From Streptococcus mitis bv. 2 str. SK95 (GTDB lineage Bacteria; Bacillota; Bacilli; Lactobacillales; Streptococcaceae), in NCBI RefSeq assembly GCF_000222705.1, contig NZ_AFUB01000019.1, positions 1 through 64,000 of the forward strand: a stretch of 64,000 nt of DNA, read 5' to 3'. How positions within the stretch are numbered: the first letter of the stretch is position 1; every line of letters starts with the position of its first letter. Made by a program: the position numbers and the translations under genes. The notes under the pieces are model-generated. The model saw nothing but the letters and a program-made list of their open reading frames with translations, did not search any database and was not told the origin of the DNA. Shown here in pieces: positions 29,001 through 37,219 of the stretch.

Positions 29001-30808
29001 GAGCCTTTTCCTCCCTTGTGGGCAACCCGAAGTTTGGTTTTCTCAGTTACTTCTAGTTTGGTAGAATACAAATTCACATCTTGGTCCGTCTTACCAGCTA
29101 CATCACCTGAGAATTTAAGGGAGTTTCCGCCATTGTAGGCATCTGTAAAGTCATATTCTGCATGGAGTTTTTCCCCTGTCGAAGTCTGCCACCAGCGCCA
29201 TGTTGGCAATACACCTGAAACCGAACGGTAGTTCCACTCAGAATCCTTAGAAACTTTGCCGTCTACAAACCACTTTCTACCATGACCTGTATTAAAAGAG
29301 GTCGTGAAGGTCCGGCCTACTGCTGGAGTGCGGTCCGCAACTAAATTGGCAATCCCATACCACTCTTTGTCAGCTGGTTTTTGAGCCGTTGGATCTCCTT
29401 GGTAACCTGTAAAGAAGATGTCTTCGTTTTTGTGGTAATCTTCACCTGTTTTTCCTAGACTGGTAATTGTATCTGGCGCAAAGAGTCCAAGTGATAAACG
29501 CAACTTGCCTTTTTCATCTAAGAGGGCATCCCATTTGACCTTGGTCTTATAAGAACCACCTTGTTGCAATTCCAAGCCTGCAAAGACATCATACTGGCTA
29601 CGTTCTAGCCATTTTGCCATCTCTACGGAGTGGTCATTCTTTTCCTTGTTCCAGTTGAAGTTAGCAAAGAATTGATCTGCAGGGACTTTGTCTCCTTCTT
29701 TTTGCATAAACTGGTAGTTGTAATCACCAAGACCATCTTCGTGGTAACGACCATATTTGTAGGTCATGGCATCATACCAAGCATACTTGATTGGGTGGTT
29801 GACTTTAGCCGCGTATTCTTTTGTATAGAGCATGAACTGGCGCATCTTTTCACCAAGAGGTGCTACCAATTCCCCCGTTGTTTCTTGGTTGATGAAATAG
29901 CCATCAAAGCCATAGTATTTAGCGAGATCAACGAGTTTTCGTGCAATAGGGAAGGTGCCATCCTCATCTTGTTTCAAGGCAGCGGCAAATTTCTCTTGGT
30001 CAGCAATGCTGTTTGACCAGTTGAAAAAGAGTGTTCCATAAACGGGAACTCCGTTGCGGTGCCCGGCATCAATGACATCTGGAGTAGGGACTAGGCCTTC
30101 CCAAAAGACCATTGAATCCAAGTATTGCCAGTAGTCAAAGGCATAAGCCTTGAATTCCTCTCCACCGACAGAAGCGTGATCTTTGGCCTTTGAGTTGGTA
30201 TTTGCCAGCGCCTGAACCTTGGCTCTTCTGCTTGCTTTTTCATTGACCAACTGGCCTCTATGGCGCTTAGCGAGTTCAACAGAAGAACGGTTGATAGGAT
30301 CATCCTCACGCGCACCCGGTTCCCATTTCAACAAATCATCCCATGTATCAAATTTGATTTCTTTTGGTCGGAGACTCTTCTCTTCATTTTTAGGAACGTC
30401 TGCTAGACTTGGTTTGTCGGCTTTATTGTCAACCACTTGAGGAGCTTCCTCAGGCTTGACTCCTTCTTTATCAGTTGGTTTTTCAGCTGTTTCTGTCGGA
30501 GCTGGTTTCGCTTCTTCTTTTTCATTAACTAGATTAGTTATTGCTGGAGTGTTTTCTGAAATTGGTTGCTCAGCTACTTTGTTCTCAGTTTCCTCTAATT
30601 GTTTTTCGATAGCTGCGGTGTCTGGATTAGTTGTTTCACTGGCACTTGTCGCTTGAGTGCTCGTATTAGTAGCTGTTTCAGGGGCAGCAACCTGTTCGGC
30701 AAGAGCTGGGCTCGCAAATAAAGCTGAACCAATCATCAAGGAACAAGCCCCGATTGACAGCTTACGAATACTGTAACGGCAACGTTTTTCAAAAAATAGA
30801 TCTTTCAT
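26093..30808 (-). CDS. endoD: Wall-anchored endo-beta-N-acetylglucosaminidase (EndoD-like, GH85)
   Basis: 1571 residues. It has a YSIRK-type signal (CRYSIRKLSIGACSLMIG) with cleavage near ALAEQ, then a Pro/Glu/Thr-rich stalk. The GH85 catalytic domain starts at about 215, with FDGYFINQET at 301-310; Asn307 and Glu309 are the expected catalytic pair. Carbohydrate-binding-like beta domains cover about 560-930, with a discoidin-type region near 790-930. Two Ig-like repeats follow (about 1020-1190), then a helical FIVAR-like region, two near-identical G5-type repeats (FERQERxNxDLLKGQRRVV) and LPNTG with a membrane tail. It cuts the chitobiose core of host N-glycans after exoglycosidase trimming. 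Pneumococcal EndoD also sits next to pgk. Confidence 0.93.
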   Translation of the reverse strand: MKDLFFEKRCRYSIRKLSIGACSLMIGSALFASPALAEQVAAPETATNTSTQATSASETTNPDTAAIEKQLEETENKVAEQPISENTPAITNLVNEKEEAKPAPTETAEKPTDKEGVKPEEAPQVVDNKADKPSLADVPKNEEKSLRPKEIKFDTWDDLLKWEPGAREDDPINRSSVELAKRHRGQLVNEKASRRAKVQALANTNSKAKDHASVGGEEFKAYAFDYWQYLDSMVFWEGLVPTPDVIDAGHRNGVPVYGTLFFNWSNSIADQEKFAAALKQDEDGTFPIARKLVDLAKYYGFDGYFINQETTGELVAPLGEKMRQFMLYTKEYAAKVNHPIKYAWYDAMTYKYGRYHEDGLGDYNYQFMQKEGDKVPADQFFANFNWNKEKNDHSVEMAKWLERSQYDVFAGLELQQGGSYKTKVKWDALLDEKGKLRLSLGLFAPDTITSLGKTGEDYHKNEDIFFTGYQGDPTAQKPADKEWYGIANLVADRTPAVGRTFTTSFNTGHGRKWFVDGKVSKDSEWNYRSVSGVLPTWRWWQTSTGEKLHAEYDFTDAYNGGNSLKFSGDVAGKTDQDVNLYSTKLEVTEKTKLRVAHKGGKGSKVYMAFSTTPDYKFEDAGAWKELTLSDNWTNEEIDLGSLAGKTIYAVKLFFEHEGAVKDYQFNLGQLTITDNHQAPQAPTGLSVVKQSLKNAQEAEAVVQFAGNQDADFYEVYEKDGDNWRLLTGSSASTIYLPKVSRSANATGRTQELKVVAVGKNGLRSEAATASFNWGMTVQDTTLPRPLAENIVPGATVIGSTFPNTEGGEGIEGMLNGTITSLSDKWSSGQLSGSVDIRLTQPRRVVRWVMDHAGAGGESVNDGLMNTKDFDLYYKDTDGEWKLAKEVRGNKAHVTDITLDKPITAQDWRLHVITSDNGTPWKAIRIYNWKMYETLDTESQNIPMAKVGARSLGNHQVQLGFSDVPAGATITVYDKADSQTPIATLKSETGGDLATAPLAFDKQPTLLYYRTQLPGKEISNTLAVAIPQDERRIATVSLEKGPKKTVYKEGEKLDLRGGTLRVQYEGGQADELINLTHSGVTVSGYDAHQKGEQKLTVSYLGLPVSGDLKVQVTGQDEGKPKEVAGLYITQKPKTDYLVGDQLDLAEGRFGVLYDDETEESHAFTDQGVEITGYDAQKTGRQTLTLHYKGHTAEFDVLVSPKAAVNDEYLKQEITAAQGRQSTLAYTFSSEDKQAALVEKLNAAKAVAENHNASQEEVNQALNELKQAGTDLDGNQRYQTAREELEGLLTKVREKDPQAELIAQAETLLASQMPTPQAYADMKEKLNKKLAPAEESHHVGSMDPNEVAPTVEALPELVVETETKAFERQERPNADLLKGQRRVVQAGVEGQVRHFVEVDAQGKRTLRSTEVVKEAIPEITEVGTKVLSSNQPAEGVKDLVHEKPTLEIEEKPLAFERQERLNSDLLKGQRRVVQAGVEGQVRHFVEVDAQGKRTLRSTEVLKESIPEIVEVGTQEEQVSQTRDQAFLAAPVKVEETSKELPNTGLETDASLVALGLLGVMSAYGLVALKKRED
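26242..26740 (-). repeat. Two G5-type repeats in the EndoD-like gene
   Basis: Two stretches coding FERQERxNxDLLKGQRRVV, a shared EGQVRHFVEVDAQG block, and TLRSTEVxKExIPEIxEVGT are almost identical in DNA, about 240 bases apart. They are candidates for recombination-driven copy change. Confidence 0.8.
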
Positions 30809-30876
30809 CTTATCCTCCTAATAGAACAAAAAAAGTAACTGTTCCCACAATCAATCATCAGAACAGGATTATCTTC

Positions 30877-30904
30877 ATTCTATCTTATATGAAAGCGATG
30901 TCAA
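30877..30904 (-). promoter_or_regulatory. Promoter of the EndoD-like gene
   Basis: -35 TTGACA (30899-30904), 16-base spacer, -10 TAGAAT (30877-30882). A leader of about 60 bases leads to TAGGAGGATAAG and the ATG at 30808. Confidence 0.8.
30890..30903 (+). promoter_or_regulatory. cre-like site over the EndoD promoter
   Basis: TGAAAGCGATGTCA agrees with the CcpA consensus TGWAARCGYTWNCW at 12 of 14 positions and overlaps the -35. CcpA bound here should block transcription when preferred sugars are present. Confidence 0.75.
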
Positions 30905-31124
30905 TCTATTTCACGCATAAACTATAACTAGGATAAAAAACAGTTAAATTTGGATATAATCCTTGCAGACATTTATACTTGAGGTAAGAATACTATTTAA
31001 GGAAGAAATTTAAAAAAGTTAGCGATTTCTTACTAAAATATCAAGAAAACACTTGTGAGATTTACTTTTATCCTTTAAAATAGAATAGGAGAAATTCCGT
31101 TATTATTTTTCGGAGGAAAAAGAA
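30905..31124. other. Rest of the divergent EndoD / Na-Pi gap
   Basis: This AT-rich stretch of the 316-base gap between divergent genes holds no open frame of note. It contains a second TATAAT at about 30952 (no good -35), an imperfect AAGAAAT..ATTTCTT hairpin near 31003-31030, and the promoter at 31053-31081. Confidence 0.5.
31053..31081 (+). promoter_or_regulatory. Promoter of the Na/Pi cotransporter gene
   Basis: -35 TTGTGA (31053-31058), 17-base spacer, -10 TAAAAT (31076-31081), followed by CGGAGGAAAAAG and the ATG at 31125. Confidence 0.65.
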
Positions 31125-32756
31125 ATGTCCATTAATTGGCAGGAAATTTTATTTCACTTTTTAGGAGGTCTAGGACTGTTTTTATACAGTATCAAGACCA
31201 TGGGAGACGGTTTGCAACAAGCTGCTGGAGATCGCCTTCGTTTTTACATTGACAAGTACACTAGCAATCCCTTTTTAGGTGTTCTAGTCGGGATTGTCGT
31301 GACTGCCCTCATTCAGTCAAGTACAGGGGTTACAGTTATCACGGTTGGGCTGGTCAGCGCTAGTCTTCTCACTCTTAGACAGGCTATCGGAATTATCATG
31401 GGAGCCAATATTGGAACCACCGTTACTTCCTTTATCATCGGTTTCAAGCTTGGCGAGTATGCTTTACCCCTGATTTTCCTTGGAACCATGTTCCTCTTCT
31501 TTACAAAAAACAGAACAGCAAACAATATCGGGCGCATCCTGTTTGGTGTAGGGGGAATCTTCTACGCTCTCAACCTCATCAGTGCCGGTATGAGCCCGCT
31601 TAAAGATTTACCACAATTCAAGGAGTATATGGTAACCTTGGGACAAAATCCTATTTTAGGAGTGGTAGCTGGTGCAGTGATTACCGTCCTCATTCAGGCC
31701 TCTTCTGCGACAATCGGGATTCTACAAGGTCTCTATGCAGGTGGTTTCCTTGACCTTAAAGGTTCACTACCAGTTCTCTTCGGGGACAATATAGGGACAA
31801 CCCTAACCGTTATCATCGCGGCAGCTGGAGCCAATGTCTCTGCAAAGCGCGTTGCAGCGACCCACGTTACCTTTAACGTTTTAGGAACTATTCTTTGCTT
31901 AATCTTATTAGGCCCCTTCACTGCTATGATCGAGTACTTCCAAGCACTCCTTCACCTCTCACCTGAGATGACCATCGCCTTCTCTCACGGAGCCTTTAAC
32001 GTAAGTAATACCATTGTACAATTTCCATTCATCGGAGCCTTGGCCTATTTTGTAACCAAGCTCATCCCTGGTGAAGACGAGGTTGTCAAGTACGAGCCTC
32101 TTTATCTCGACGAACAACTTATCCAACAATCTCCTTCTATCGCTCTAGGAAATGCCAAAAAAGAACTTTTGCACTTAGGGAACTATGCAGCCAAAACTTT
32201 TGACCTTTCTTATAACTATATCATCGGTTTGGATGAAAAGGTAGCTGAAAAAGGGCACAAGACAGAGGAAGCCATCAACACCATCGATGAAAAACTCACT
32301 CGTTACCTCATCAGGCTCTCAAGCGAATCCTTGAGCCAAAAGGAAAGCGAAGTGTTGACTAACATCCTTGATTCATCTCGTGATTTGGAACGGATTGGGG
32401 ACCACGCAGAAGGCTTGCTCAACCTAACAGACTACCTCCAACGCAAAGATGTTCATTTCTCTGAAGCTGCTCTAGAGGAATTGGCTGATATCTATCAAAA
32501 AACCACTGACTTTATCAAGGATGCCCTTGATAGCGTGGAGAACAATGATATTGAAAAAGCTCAAAGTCTGATTGAACGCCATAAAGAAATCAACAATATG
32601 GAACGCATTCTCAGAAAAACCCACATCAAACGCCTTAACAAGGGTGAGTGTTCTACACAAGCTGGAGTCAACTTTATCGACATCATTTCCCACTACACTC
32701 GTGTATCTGACCACGCTATGAACCTAGCTGAAAAGGTCATCGCTGAACAAATCTAA
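31125..32756 (+). CDS. Na/Pi cotransporter family protein (NptA/YjbB-like)
   Basis: 543 residues. The N-terminal half (1-310) has two inverted Na/Pi repeats, each with the signature QSS-type loop (ALIQSSTGVTVITVGLVSA and VLIQASSATIGILQGL) and GANIGTT / GDNIGTT. The C-terminal half (about 340-540) is a cytoplasmic PhoU-like helical bundle (SRDLERIGDHAEGLLNLTDYL, HYTRVSDHAMNLAEKV). It probably moves phosphate with sodium; the bacterial homologue YjbB exports phosphate. It stands alone, with promoter and terminator. Confidence 0.92.
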   Translation: MSINWQEILFHFLGGLGLFLYSIKTMGDGLQQAAGDRLRFYIDKYTSNPFLGVLVGIVVTALIQSSTGVTVITVGLVSASLLTLRQAIGIIMGANIGTTVTSFIIGFKLGEYALPLIFLGTMFLFFTKNRTANNIGRILFGVGGIFYALNLISAGMSPLKDLPQFKEYMVTLGQNPILGVVAGAVITVLIQASSATIGILQGLYAGGFLDLKGSLPVLFGDNIGTTLTVIIAAAGANVSAKRVAATHVTFNVLGTILCLILLGPFTAMIEYFQALLHLSPEMTIAFSHGAFNVSNTIVQFPFIGALAYFVTKLIPGEDEVVKYEPLYLDEQLIQQSPSIALGNAKKELLHLGNYAAKTFDLSYNYIIGLDEKVAEKGHKTEEAINTIDEKLTRYLIRLSSESLSQKESEVLTNILDSSRDLERIGDHAEGLLNLTDYLQRKDVHFSEAALEELADIYQKTTDFIKDALDSVENNDIEKAQSLIERHKEINNMERILRKTHIKRLNKGECSTQAGVNFIDIISHYTRVSDHAMNLAEKVIAEQI

Positions 32757-32761
32757 TAACC

Positions 32762-32792
32762 AAAAAGCTATCCTGAATAGGATGGCTTTTTC
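32762..32792 (+). terminator. Terminator of the Na/Pi gene
   Basis: AAAAAGC..ATCC and GGAT..GCTTTTT pair around TGAATA, ending in a T-run right after the stop. Confidence 0.85.
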
Positions 32793-32822
32793 TCTTAATC
32801 AAGAATGTCTTTTCTGACATAT

Positions 32823-32859
32823 AAAAAATACTTTGATTCACAGTGGAATCAAAGTATTT
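32823..32859 (-). terminator. Terminator overlapping the end of the immunity-like gene
   Basis: AAATACTTTGATTC and GAATCAAAGTATTT form a perfect 14-bp stem with a six-base loop, then TTTTTTAT on the minus strand. The gene's last three codons and TGA stop lie inside the stem. Confidence 0.85.
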
Positions 32860-33145
32860 TAAAGAGCTCTCCAAACATAATAGCAGAAACTGCAGTGCCT
32901 CTGTACTTGGCTTCTTCTCTTTTGATAAAGCGCGCCAAATTGATCAATTCAGGTGCTGGGTGTTTGGGATTTCTGAACAGCTCAAGATTAACCAGTCCCG
33001 AGAGTCGGACTGCTAGCAATTGTTCATTTGTAGTAGGTAGTTTTTTAGCAGTCTCTAGGAGAGCAGCGACTAAATCGTCACTCAAGCCCTGACGGGCATG
33101 GTTATAGAGATCTTTTATTAAGCTTTCTAGATTCACTTCCGCCAT
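32849..33145 (-). CDS. Putative bacteriocin immunity protein (EntA_Immun-like)
   Basis: 98 residues, MAEVNLESLIKDLYNHARQGLSDDLVAALLETAKKLPTTN..., all helical and soluble. The helix spacing and LxxLL-type patterns resemble the four-helix enterocin A immunity family (LIKDLYNHA ... LLETAKKL ... VRLSGLVNLELF). No bacteriocin gene is next to it, so this is an orphan immunity gene at best. ATG at 33145 is chosen, with GAGG eight bases upstream, over GTG at 33154. The assignment rests on pattern only. Confidence 0.6.
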   Translation of the reverse strand: MAEVNLESLIKDLYNHARQGLSDDLVAALLETAKKLPTTNEQLLAVRLSGLVNLELFRNPKHPAPELINLARFIKREEAKYRGTAVSAIMFGELFKIL

Positions 33146-33165
33146 TCCGAGCACCTCTCTTATGT

Positions 33166-34230
33166 TTAATAATTTTTAATCAAATCAACTGTTGAGCGGT
33201 CCAATTTTTTCACTAGGGCTTGCAAGAAAGCTTGGGCTTCTAGGAAGTCATCCATAGCGTAGAGAGTTTGGTGAGAGTGGATATAACGAGCGCAAACTCC
33301 GATGGTTGTAGATGGGACACCACCATTTTTCAGATGAGCTGCCCCAGCATCTGTTCCGCCTTTTCCACAGTAGTATTGGTACTTGATACCTGCTTCTTCA
33401 GCCGTTGTCAAAAGGAAATCCTTCATACCTGGGAGAAGCAAGTGACCTGGATCGTAGAAGCGAATCAAGGTTCCATCCCCAATCTTACCTTGGCCACCGT
33501 AGACATCACCTGCAGGTGAGCAGTCAACTGCTAGGAAAACTTCTGGGTCAAATTTGGTTGTGGAAGTATGAGCACCACGGAGACCAACTTCTTCTTGGAC
33601 GTTGGAACCAAGATAGAGTTCATTTCCCAGTTTTTGGCCTGACAAGGCTTCTGCAAGCTCGCTTACCATGAGGACACCGTAGCGGTTGTCCCAAGCTTTT
33701 GAGATGATATTTTTTTCATTAGCTGTCAAGATAGCGGAGCTATCAGGGACAATGGTGTCACCCGGACGGATGCCAAAACTTTCTGCTTCAGTCTTGTCCG
33801 CAAAACCACCATCAAAAACAATATCTGAAATAGCTGGCATGGTTGGTCCACCTGTTCCACGAGTCAAATGTGGAGGAACAGAACCTGAAATCACAGGGAT
33901 TTCACGACCGTCACGAGTAAAGAGTTTAAAGCGTTGGCTGCTGACCACCATAGGATTCCAGCCACCGATTTCAACCACACGGAAGGTTCCGTCTGGCTTA
34001 ATCTCACTGACCATAAAACCAACTTCGTCCATATGAGATGCGACCAAAACACGGGGAGCATCAGTAGCTTCTGAATGCTTGATACCAAAAATACCACCCA
34101 AGCCATCTGTCACCACTTCATCCACATGCGGAGTCAACTTCTCACGAAGATAGGTACGGACAGGCGCTTCATGACCTGAGATCGCAGCAAGCTCTGTTAC
34201 TTCTTTGATTTTTGAAAATAATGTTGTCAT
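33166..34230 (-). CDS. pepA: Glutamyl aminopeptidase, M42 family
   Basis: 354 residues. A zinc-dependent M42 aminopeptidase (tetrahedral TET-type assembly) that removes N-terminal Glu/Asp from peptides in the cytoplasm. Metal and catalytic motifs: SHMDEVGFMV, WDNRYGVLM, EEVGLRGAH, AVDCSPAGDV and the C-terminal YIHSHQTLY. It is divergent from the piu operon. Confidence 0.93.
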   Translation of the reverse strand: MTTLFSKIKEVTELAAISGHEAPVRTYLREKLTPHVDEVVTDGLGGIFGIKHSEATDAPRVLVASHMDEVGFMVSEIKPDGTFRVVEIGGWNPMVVSSQRFKLFTRDGREIPVISGSVPPHLTRGTGGPTMPAISDIVFDGGFADKTEAESFGIRPGDTIVPDSSAILTANEKNIISKAWDNRYGVLMVSELAEALSGQKLGNELYLGSNVQEEVGLRGAHTSTTKFDPEVFLAVDCSPAGDVYGGQGKIGDGTLIRFYDPGHLLLPGMKDFLLTTAEEAGIKYQYYCGKGGTDAGAAHLKNGGVPSTTIGVCARYIHSHQTLYAMDDFLEAQAFLQALVKKLDRSTVDLIKNY

Positions 34231-34265
34231 ATCAGTTCCTTCTTTCTGTCCTCCATTTTACCACT

Positions 34266-34324
34266 TTTTATAGGAGAAGGATAGTGGGAAGGTGGATTGG
34301 GTTTTACAAGTTTATCCTATAAAA
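34266..34324. repeat. Separated 10-bp inverted repeat between pepA and piuB
   Basis: TTTTATAGGA (34266-34275) and TCCTATAAAA (34315-34324) are perfect inverses 39 bases apart in the divergent control region. A role as paired operator half-sites for a regulator is possible, but none is identified. Confidence 0.5.
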
Positions 34325-34388
34325 TAGAGGGGCAGATGTTATTTCAGTAATTTTTCTTTCTTTTTACATTAAATTGTCAGAAAATTTA

Positions 34389-34417
34389 TTGACAGATTAA
34401 AAAAATCGTGTTACATT
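34389..34417 (+). promoter_or_regulatory. Promoter of the piu operon
   Basis: -35 TTGACA (34389-34394), 17-base spacer, -10 TACATT (34412-34417) with an extended TGT in front, 50 bases before piuB. Confidence 0.75.
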
Positions 34418-34466
34418 TATATCCGCAGGTATCTTTCGATACCAAATCTACACGAAAGGACGGGGT

Positions 34467-35426
34467 ATGAAACTCTCTCATATTTTAACAGGCTTACTTC
34501 TACTCCTAGTCTTTCTCTCCATCACCATTGGAACCAGTGATTTTTCTTGGGAAAAATTCTTTGCTTTTGACCAACAGACTTGGCTTCTCTTTCAAGAGTC
34601 GTGTCTTCCAAGAACCATCAGTATTCTCCTTGCAGCCTCTAGTATGAGCATGGCAGGACTCCTCATGCAGACCATCACTCAAAATCAGTTTGCTGCTCCG
34701 AGTACTGTCGGAACGACCGAAGCCGCCAAACTGGGAATGGTGTTGAGCCTCTTTGTCTTTCCATCTGCGAGTCTGACCCAAAAGATGCTCTTTGCTTTTG
34801 GCTCATCCATTTTATTTACCCTCTTCTTCCTGGCCTTTATGACTATTTTTTCTGTAAAGGAAAGGTGGATGTTGCCCTTGATCGGGATTATCTATAGTGG
34901 GATTATCGGTTCTATCACAGAAGTTATCGCCTATCGTTTCAATCTGGTTCAGAGTATGACTGCTTGGACCCAGGGCTCCTTCTCCATGATTCAGACCCAT
35001 CAGTATGAGTGGCTCTTCTTAGGCCTCATTATCCTGATAGCCGTTTGGAAATTATCCCAAACCTTTACCATCATGAATCTAGGGAAAGAAACCAGTGAAA
35101 GTTTGGGGATTTCTTACTCACTACTTGAAAAACTGGCCCTCTTTCTGGTGGCGCTAACGACAAGTGTCACCATGATTACCGTGGGTGCCTTGCCTTTTCT
35201 CGGGGTCATCGTTCCCAATCTGGTCCGCAAGCGCTATGGAGATAATCTGAGCCAAACCAAACTCATGGTCGCTCTGGTCGGCGCCAATCTGGTTCTGGCC
35301 TGCGATATCCTCTCTCGAGTTCTCATTCGGCCCTATGAGCTGTCTGTCAGTCTCTTGCTAGGAATCATCGGTAGCCTCGTCTTTATCCTGCTTCTATGGA
35401 GAGGGGGACGAAAAGATGCAGTTTAA
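34467..35426 (+). CDS. piuB: Iron-compound ABC transporter permease PiuB
   Basis: 319 residues with about nine membrane helices of the FecCD/BtuC type. The EAA-like loop GISYSLLEKLALFL and the region GALPFLGVIVPNLVRKRYGD, which contacts the ATPase, are visible. It is part of the Piu (Pit1) iron-siderophore/haem uptake system of pneumococcus. It overlaps piuC by eleven bases. Confidence 0.92.
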   Translation: MKLSHILTGLLLLLVFLSITIGTSDFSWEKFFAFDQQTWLLFQESCLPRTISILLAASSMSMAGLLMQTITQNQFAAPSTVGTTEAAKLGMVLSLFVFPSASLTQKMLFAFGSSILFTLFFLAFMTIFSVKERWMLPLIGIIYSGIIGSITEVIAYRFNLVQSMTAWTQGSFSMIQTHQYEWLFLGLIILIAVWKLSQTFTIMNLGKETSESLGISYSLLEKLALFLVALTTSVTMITVGALPFLGVIVPNLVRKRYGDNLSQTKLMVALVGANLVLACDILSRVLIRPYELSVSLLLGIIGSLVFILLLWRGGRKDAV

Positions 35427-36372
35427 AAGCAAACATACCAAGCTCTTCTGCCTTCTCATTATTCTGGCCATCGGAGCTTGTCTCCTCTACTTTTGGCCCT
35501 TCACCCAGCTGTCTGCCTTTGCCTGGAAGCTACGTTCCAAAAAAATCATCGTTTATCTCTTGGTAGCCATCGCGACAGGGATTTCGACCATTAGTTTTCA
35601 AACCCTGACGGAAAATCGCTTCCTAACGCCAAGTATTTTGGGAATCGAATCCTTCTATGTCTTGCTACAGACCCTGCTGCTGATATTTGAAAGTAAATTT
35701 CTACAGCTTGGGAAGTCTCCTGTCTTAGAATTCCTAGTCTTGCTTCTGCTTCAATCCCTCTTCTTTCTCGCCTTACAAGGTTACTTGAAGACGCTGATGA
35801 AGCAAGACCTGGTCTTCATTCTGCTAATCTGTCTAGCACTCGGAAGTCTCTTTCGAAATATCAGTACCTTCCTCCAAGTTCTGATGGATCCAAATGAATA
35901 CGATAAACTGCAGAACAGTCTCTTTGCCTCCTTTCAGCATCTCAACACTTCCATCCTAGCCATCGGTTCTCTGATCATCCTCGCTTTGACAATCTTTTTC
36001 TTTCGAAAAGCAGTCGTTCTAGATGTCCTACACCTGCAAAGAGAAACGGCTCAGATACTGGGACTGGATGTTGAAAAAGAACAGAGAGAACTCCTCTGGG
36101 GCATCGTACTTTTGACCTCAACAGCAACTGCCTTGGTAGGGCCTATGGCCTTCTTCGGCTTTATGTTGGCCAATCTCACTTACCTGATTGTCAAAGATTA
36201 TCGGCACAAGTTGCTCTTTATCGTAGCCATTCTAATTGGATTTATTAGTTTGACCTTGGGGCAAGCCCTGATTGAACGAGTTTTTGCGCTGGAAATTCGC
36301 ATCAGTATGATCATCGAGAGTGTGGGTGGCTTCTTATTCTTTATCTTACTTTATAGGAGGGCACGTCGGTGA
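35416..36372 (+). CDS. piuC: Iron-compound ABC transporter permease PiuC
   Basis: 318 residues, the second FecCD-type permease that pairs with PiuB in a hetero-dimeric channel. About nine membrane helices are visible. The coupling region reads AQILGLDVEKEQRELLWGIVLLTSTATALVGPMAFFGFMLANLTY. Its stop overlaps the piuD GTG start (GTGA), giving translational coupling. Confidence 0.92.
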   Translation: MQFKSKHTKLFCLLIILAIGACLLYFWPFTQLSAFAWKLRSKKIIVYLLVAIATGISTISFQTLTENRFLTPSILGIESFYVLLQTLLLIFESKFLQLGKSPVLEFLVLLLLQSLFFLALQGYLKTLMKQDLVFILLICLALGSLFRNISTFLQVLMDPNEYDKLQNSLFASFQHLNTSILAIGSLIILALTIFFFRKAVVLDVLHLQRETAQILGLDVEKEQRELLWGIVLLTSTATALVGPMAFFGFMLANLTYLIVKDYRHKLLFIVAILIGFISLTLGQALIERVFALEIRISMIIESVGGFLFFILLYRRARR

Positions 36373-37121
36373 AACTGGAAAACATTGACAAATCCATTCA
36401 AAAACAGGATATTTTGCAAGACATCTCCCTTGAAGTCAGTCCTCATAAACTGACAGCCTTTATTGGTCCAAACGGTGCTGGAAAATCGACTCTCCTCTCC
36501 ATCATGAGCAGACTGACCAAGAAGGATCAGGGAATTCTCAGTATCAAGGGCCGTGAAATTGAAAGTTGGAATTCGCAAGAACTAGCCAAAGAACTGACCA
36601 TCCTAAAGCAGAAAATCAATTACCAAGCCAAATTGACGGTTGAAGAGCTGGTCAGCTTTGGACGTTTTCCCTACAGTCGTGGTCGACTGAGGGCAGAAGA
36701 CTGGGAAAAAATCCGAGAAACTCTGGACTATCTGGAACTGACCAACTTAAAAGACCGCTACATCGATAGCCTGTCTGGGGGACAACTCCAGCGCGTCTTT
36801 ATCGCTATGGTACTGGCCCAGGATACGGACTTTATCTTGCTAGATGAACCGCTCAACAACCTCGATATTAAGCAAAGCGTCAGCATGATGCAGATTCTCA
36901 AGCGACTGGTGGAAGAGCTCGGTAAAACCATTATCATCGTCCTCCACGATATCAACATGGCCAGCCAGTATGCGGATGAAATTGTTGCCTTTAAAGACGG
37001 CCAAGTCTTTTGCAAGGGAACGACTGCCCAAATCATGCAGCCTGACCTACTCAGTCAACTCTATGAGATTCCCATCACACTGGCTGATATCAATGGCAAA
37101 AAGATCTGTATCTATAGCTAG
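36369..37121 (+). CDS. piuD: Iron-compound ABC transporter ATPase PiuD
   Basis: 250 residues with a full ABC ATPase: Walker A GPNGAGKST, Q-loop KELTILKQKI, signature DSLSGGQLQRV, Walker B FILLDEPLNNLD and switch IIVLHDINMA. It powers iron uptake. The start is GTG at 36369, preceded by AGGAGG; no closer ATG is in frame. Confidence 0.94.
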   Translation: MKLENIDKSIQKQDILQDISLEVSPHKLTAFIGPNGAGKSTLLSIMSRLTKKDQGILSIKGREIESWNSQELAKELTILKQKINYQAKLTVEELVSFGRFPYSRGRLRAEDWEKIRETLDYLELTNLKDRYIDSLSGGQLQRVFIAMVLAQDTDFILLDEPLNNLDIKQSVSMMQILKRLVEELGKTIIIVLHDINMASQYADEIVAFKDGQVFCKGTTAQIMQPDLLSQLYEIPITLADINGKKICIYS

Positions 37122-37151
37122 ACAAGCAGAACTCATGTTAGAAAACCCTCT

Positions 37152-37182
37152 GTCTCTTAGCTAACAACCCTATCTAAGAGAC
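37152..37182 (+). repeat. 9-bp hairpin between piuD and piuA
   Basis: GTCTCTTAG (37152-37160) and CTAAGAGAC (37174-37182) are perfect inverses around a 13-base loop. There is no T-run. It may protect or process the mRNA so that the binding protein is made in excess. Confidence 0.6.
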
Positions 37183-37219
37183 TCCCTACATCGTTATCAC
37201 ATTTTAAAAAGGAGAAATT

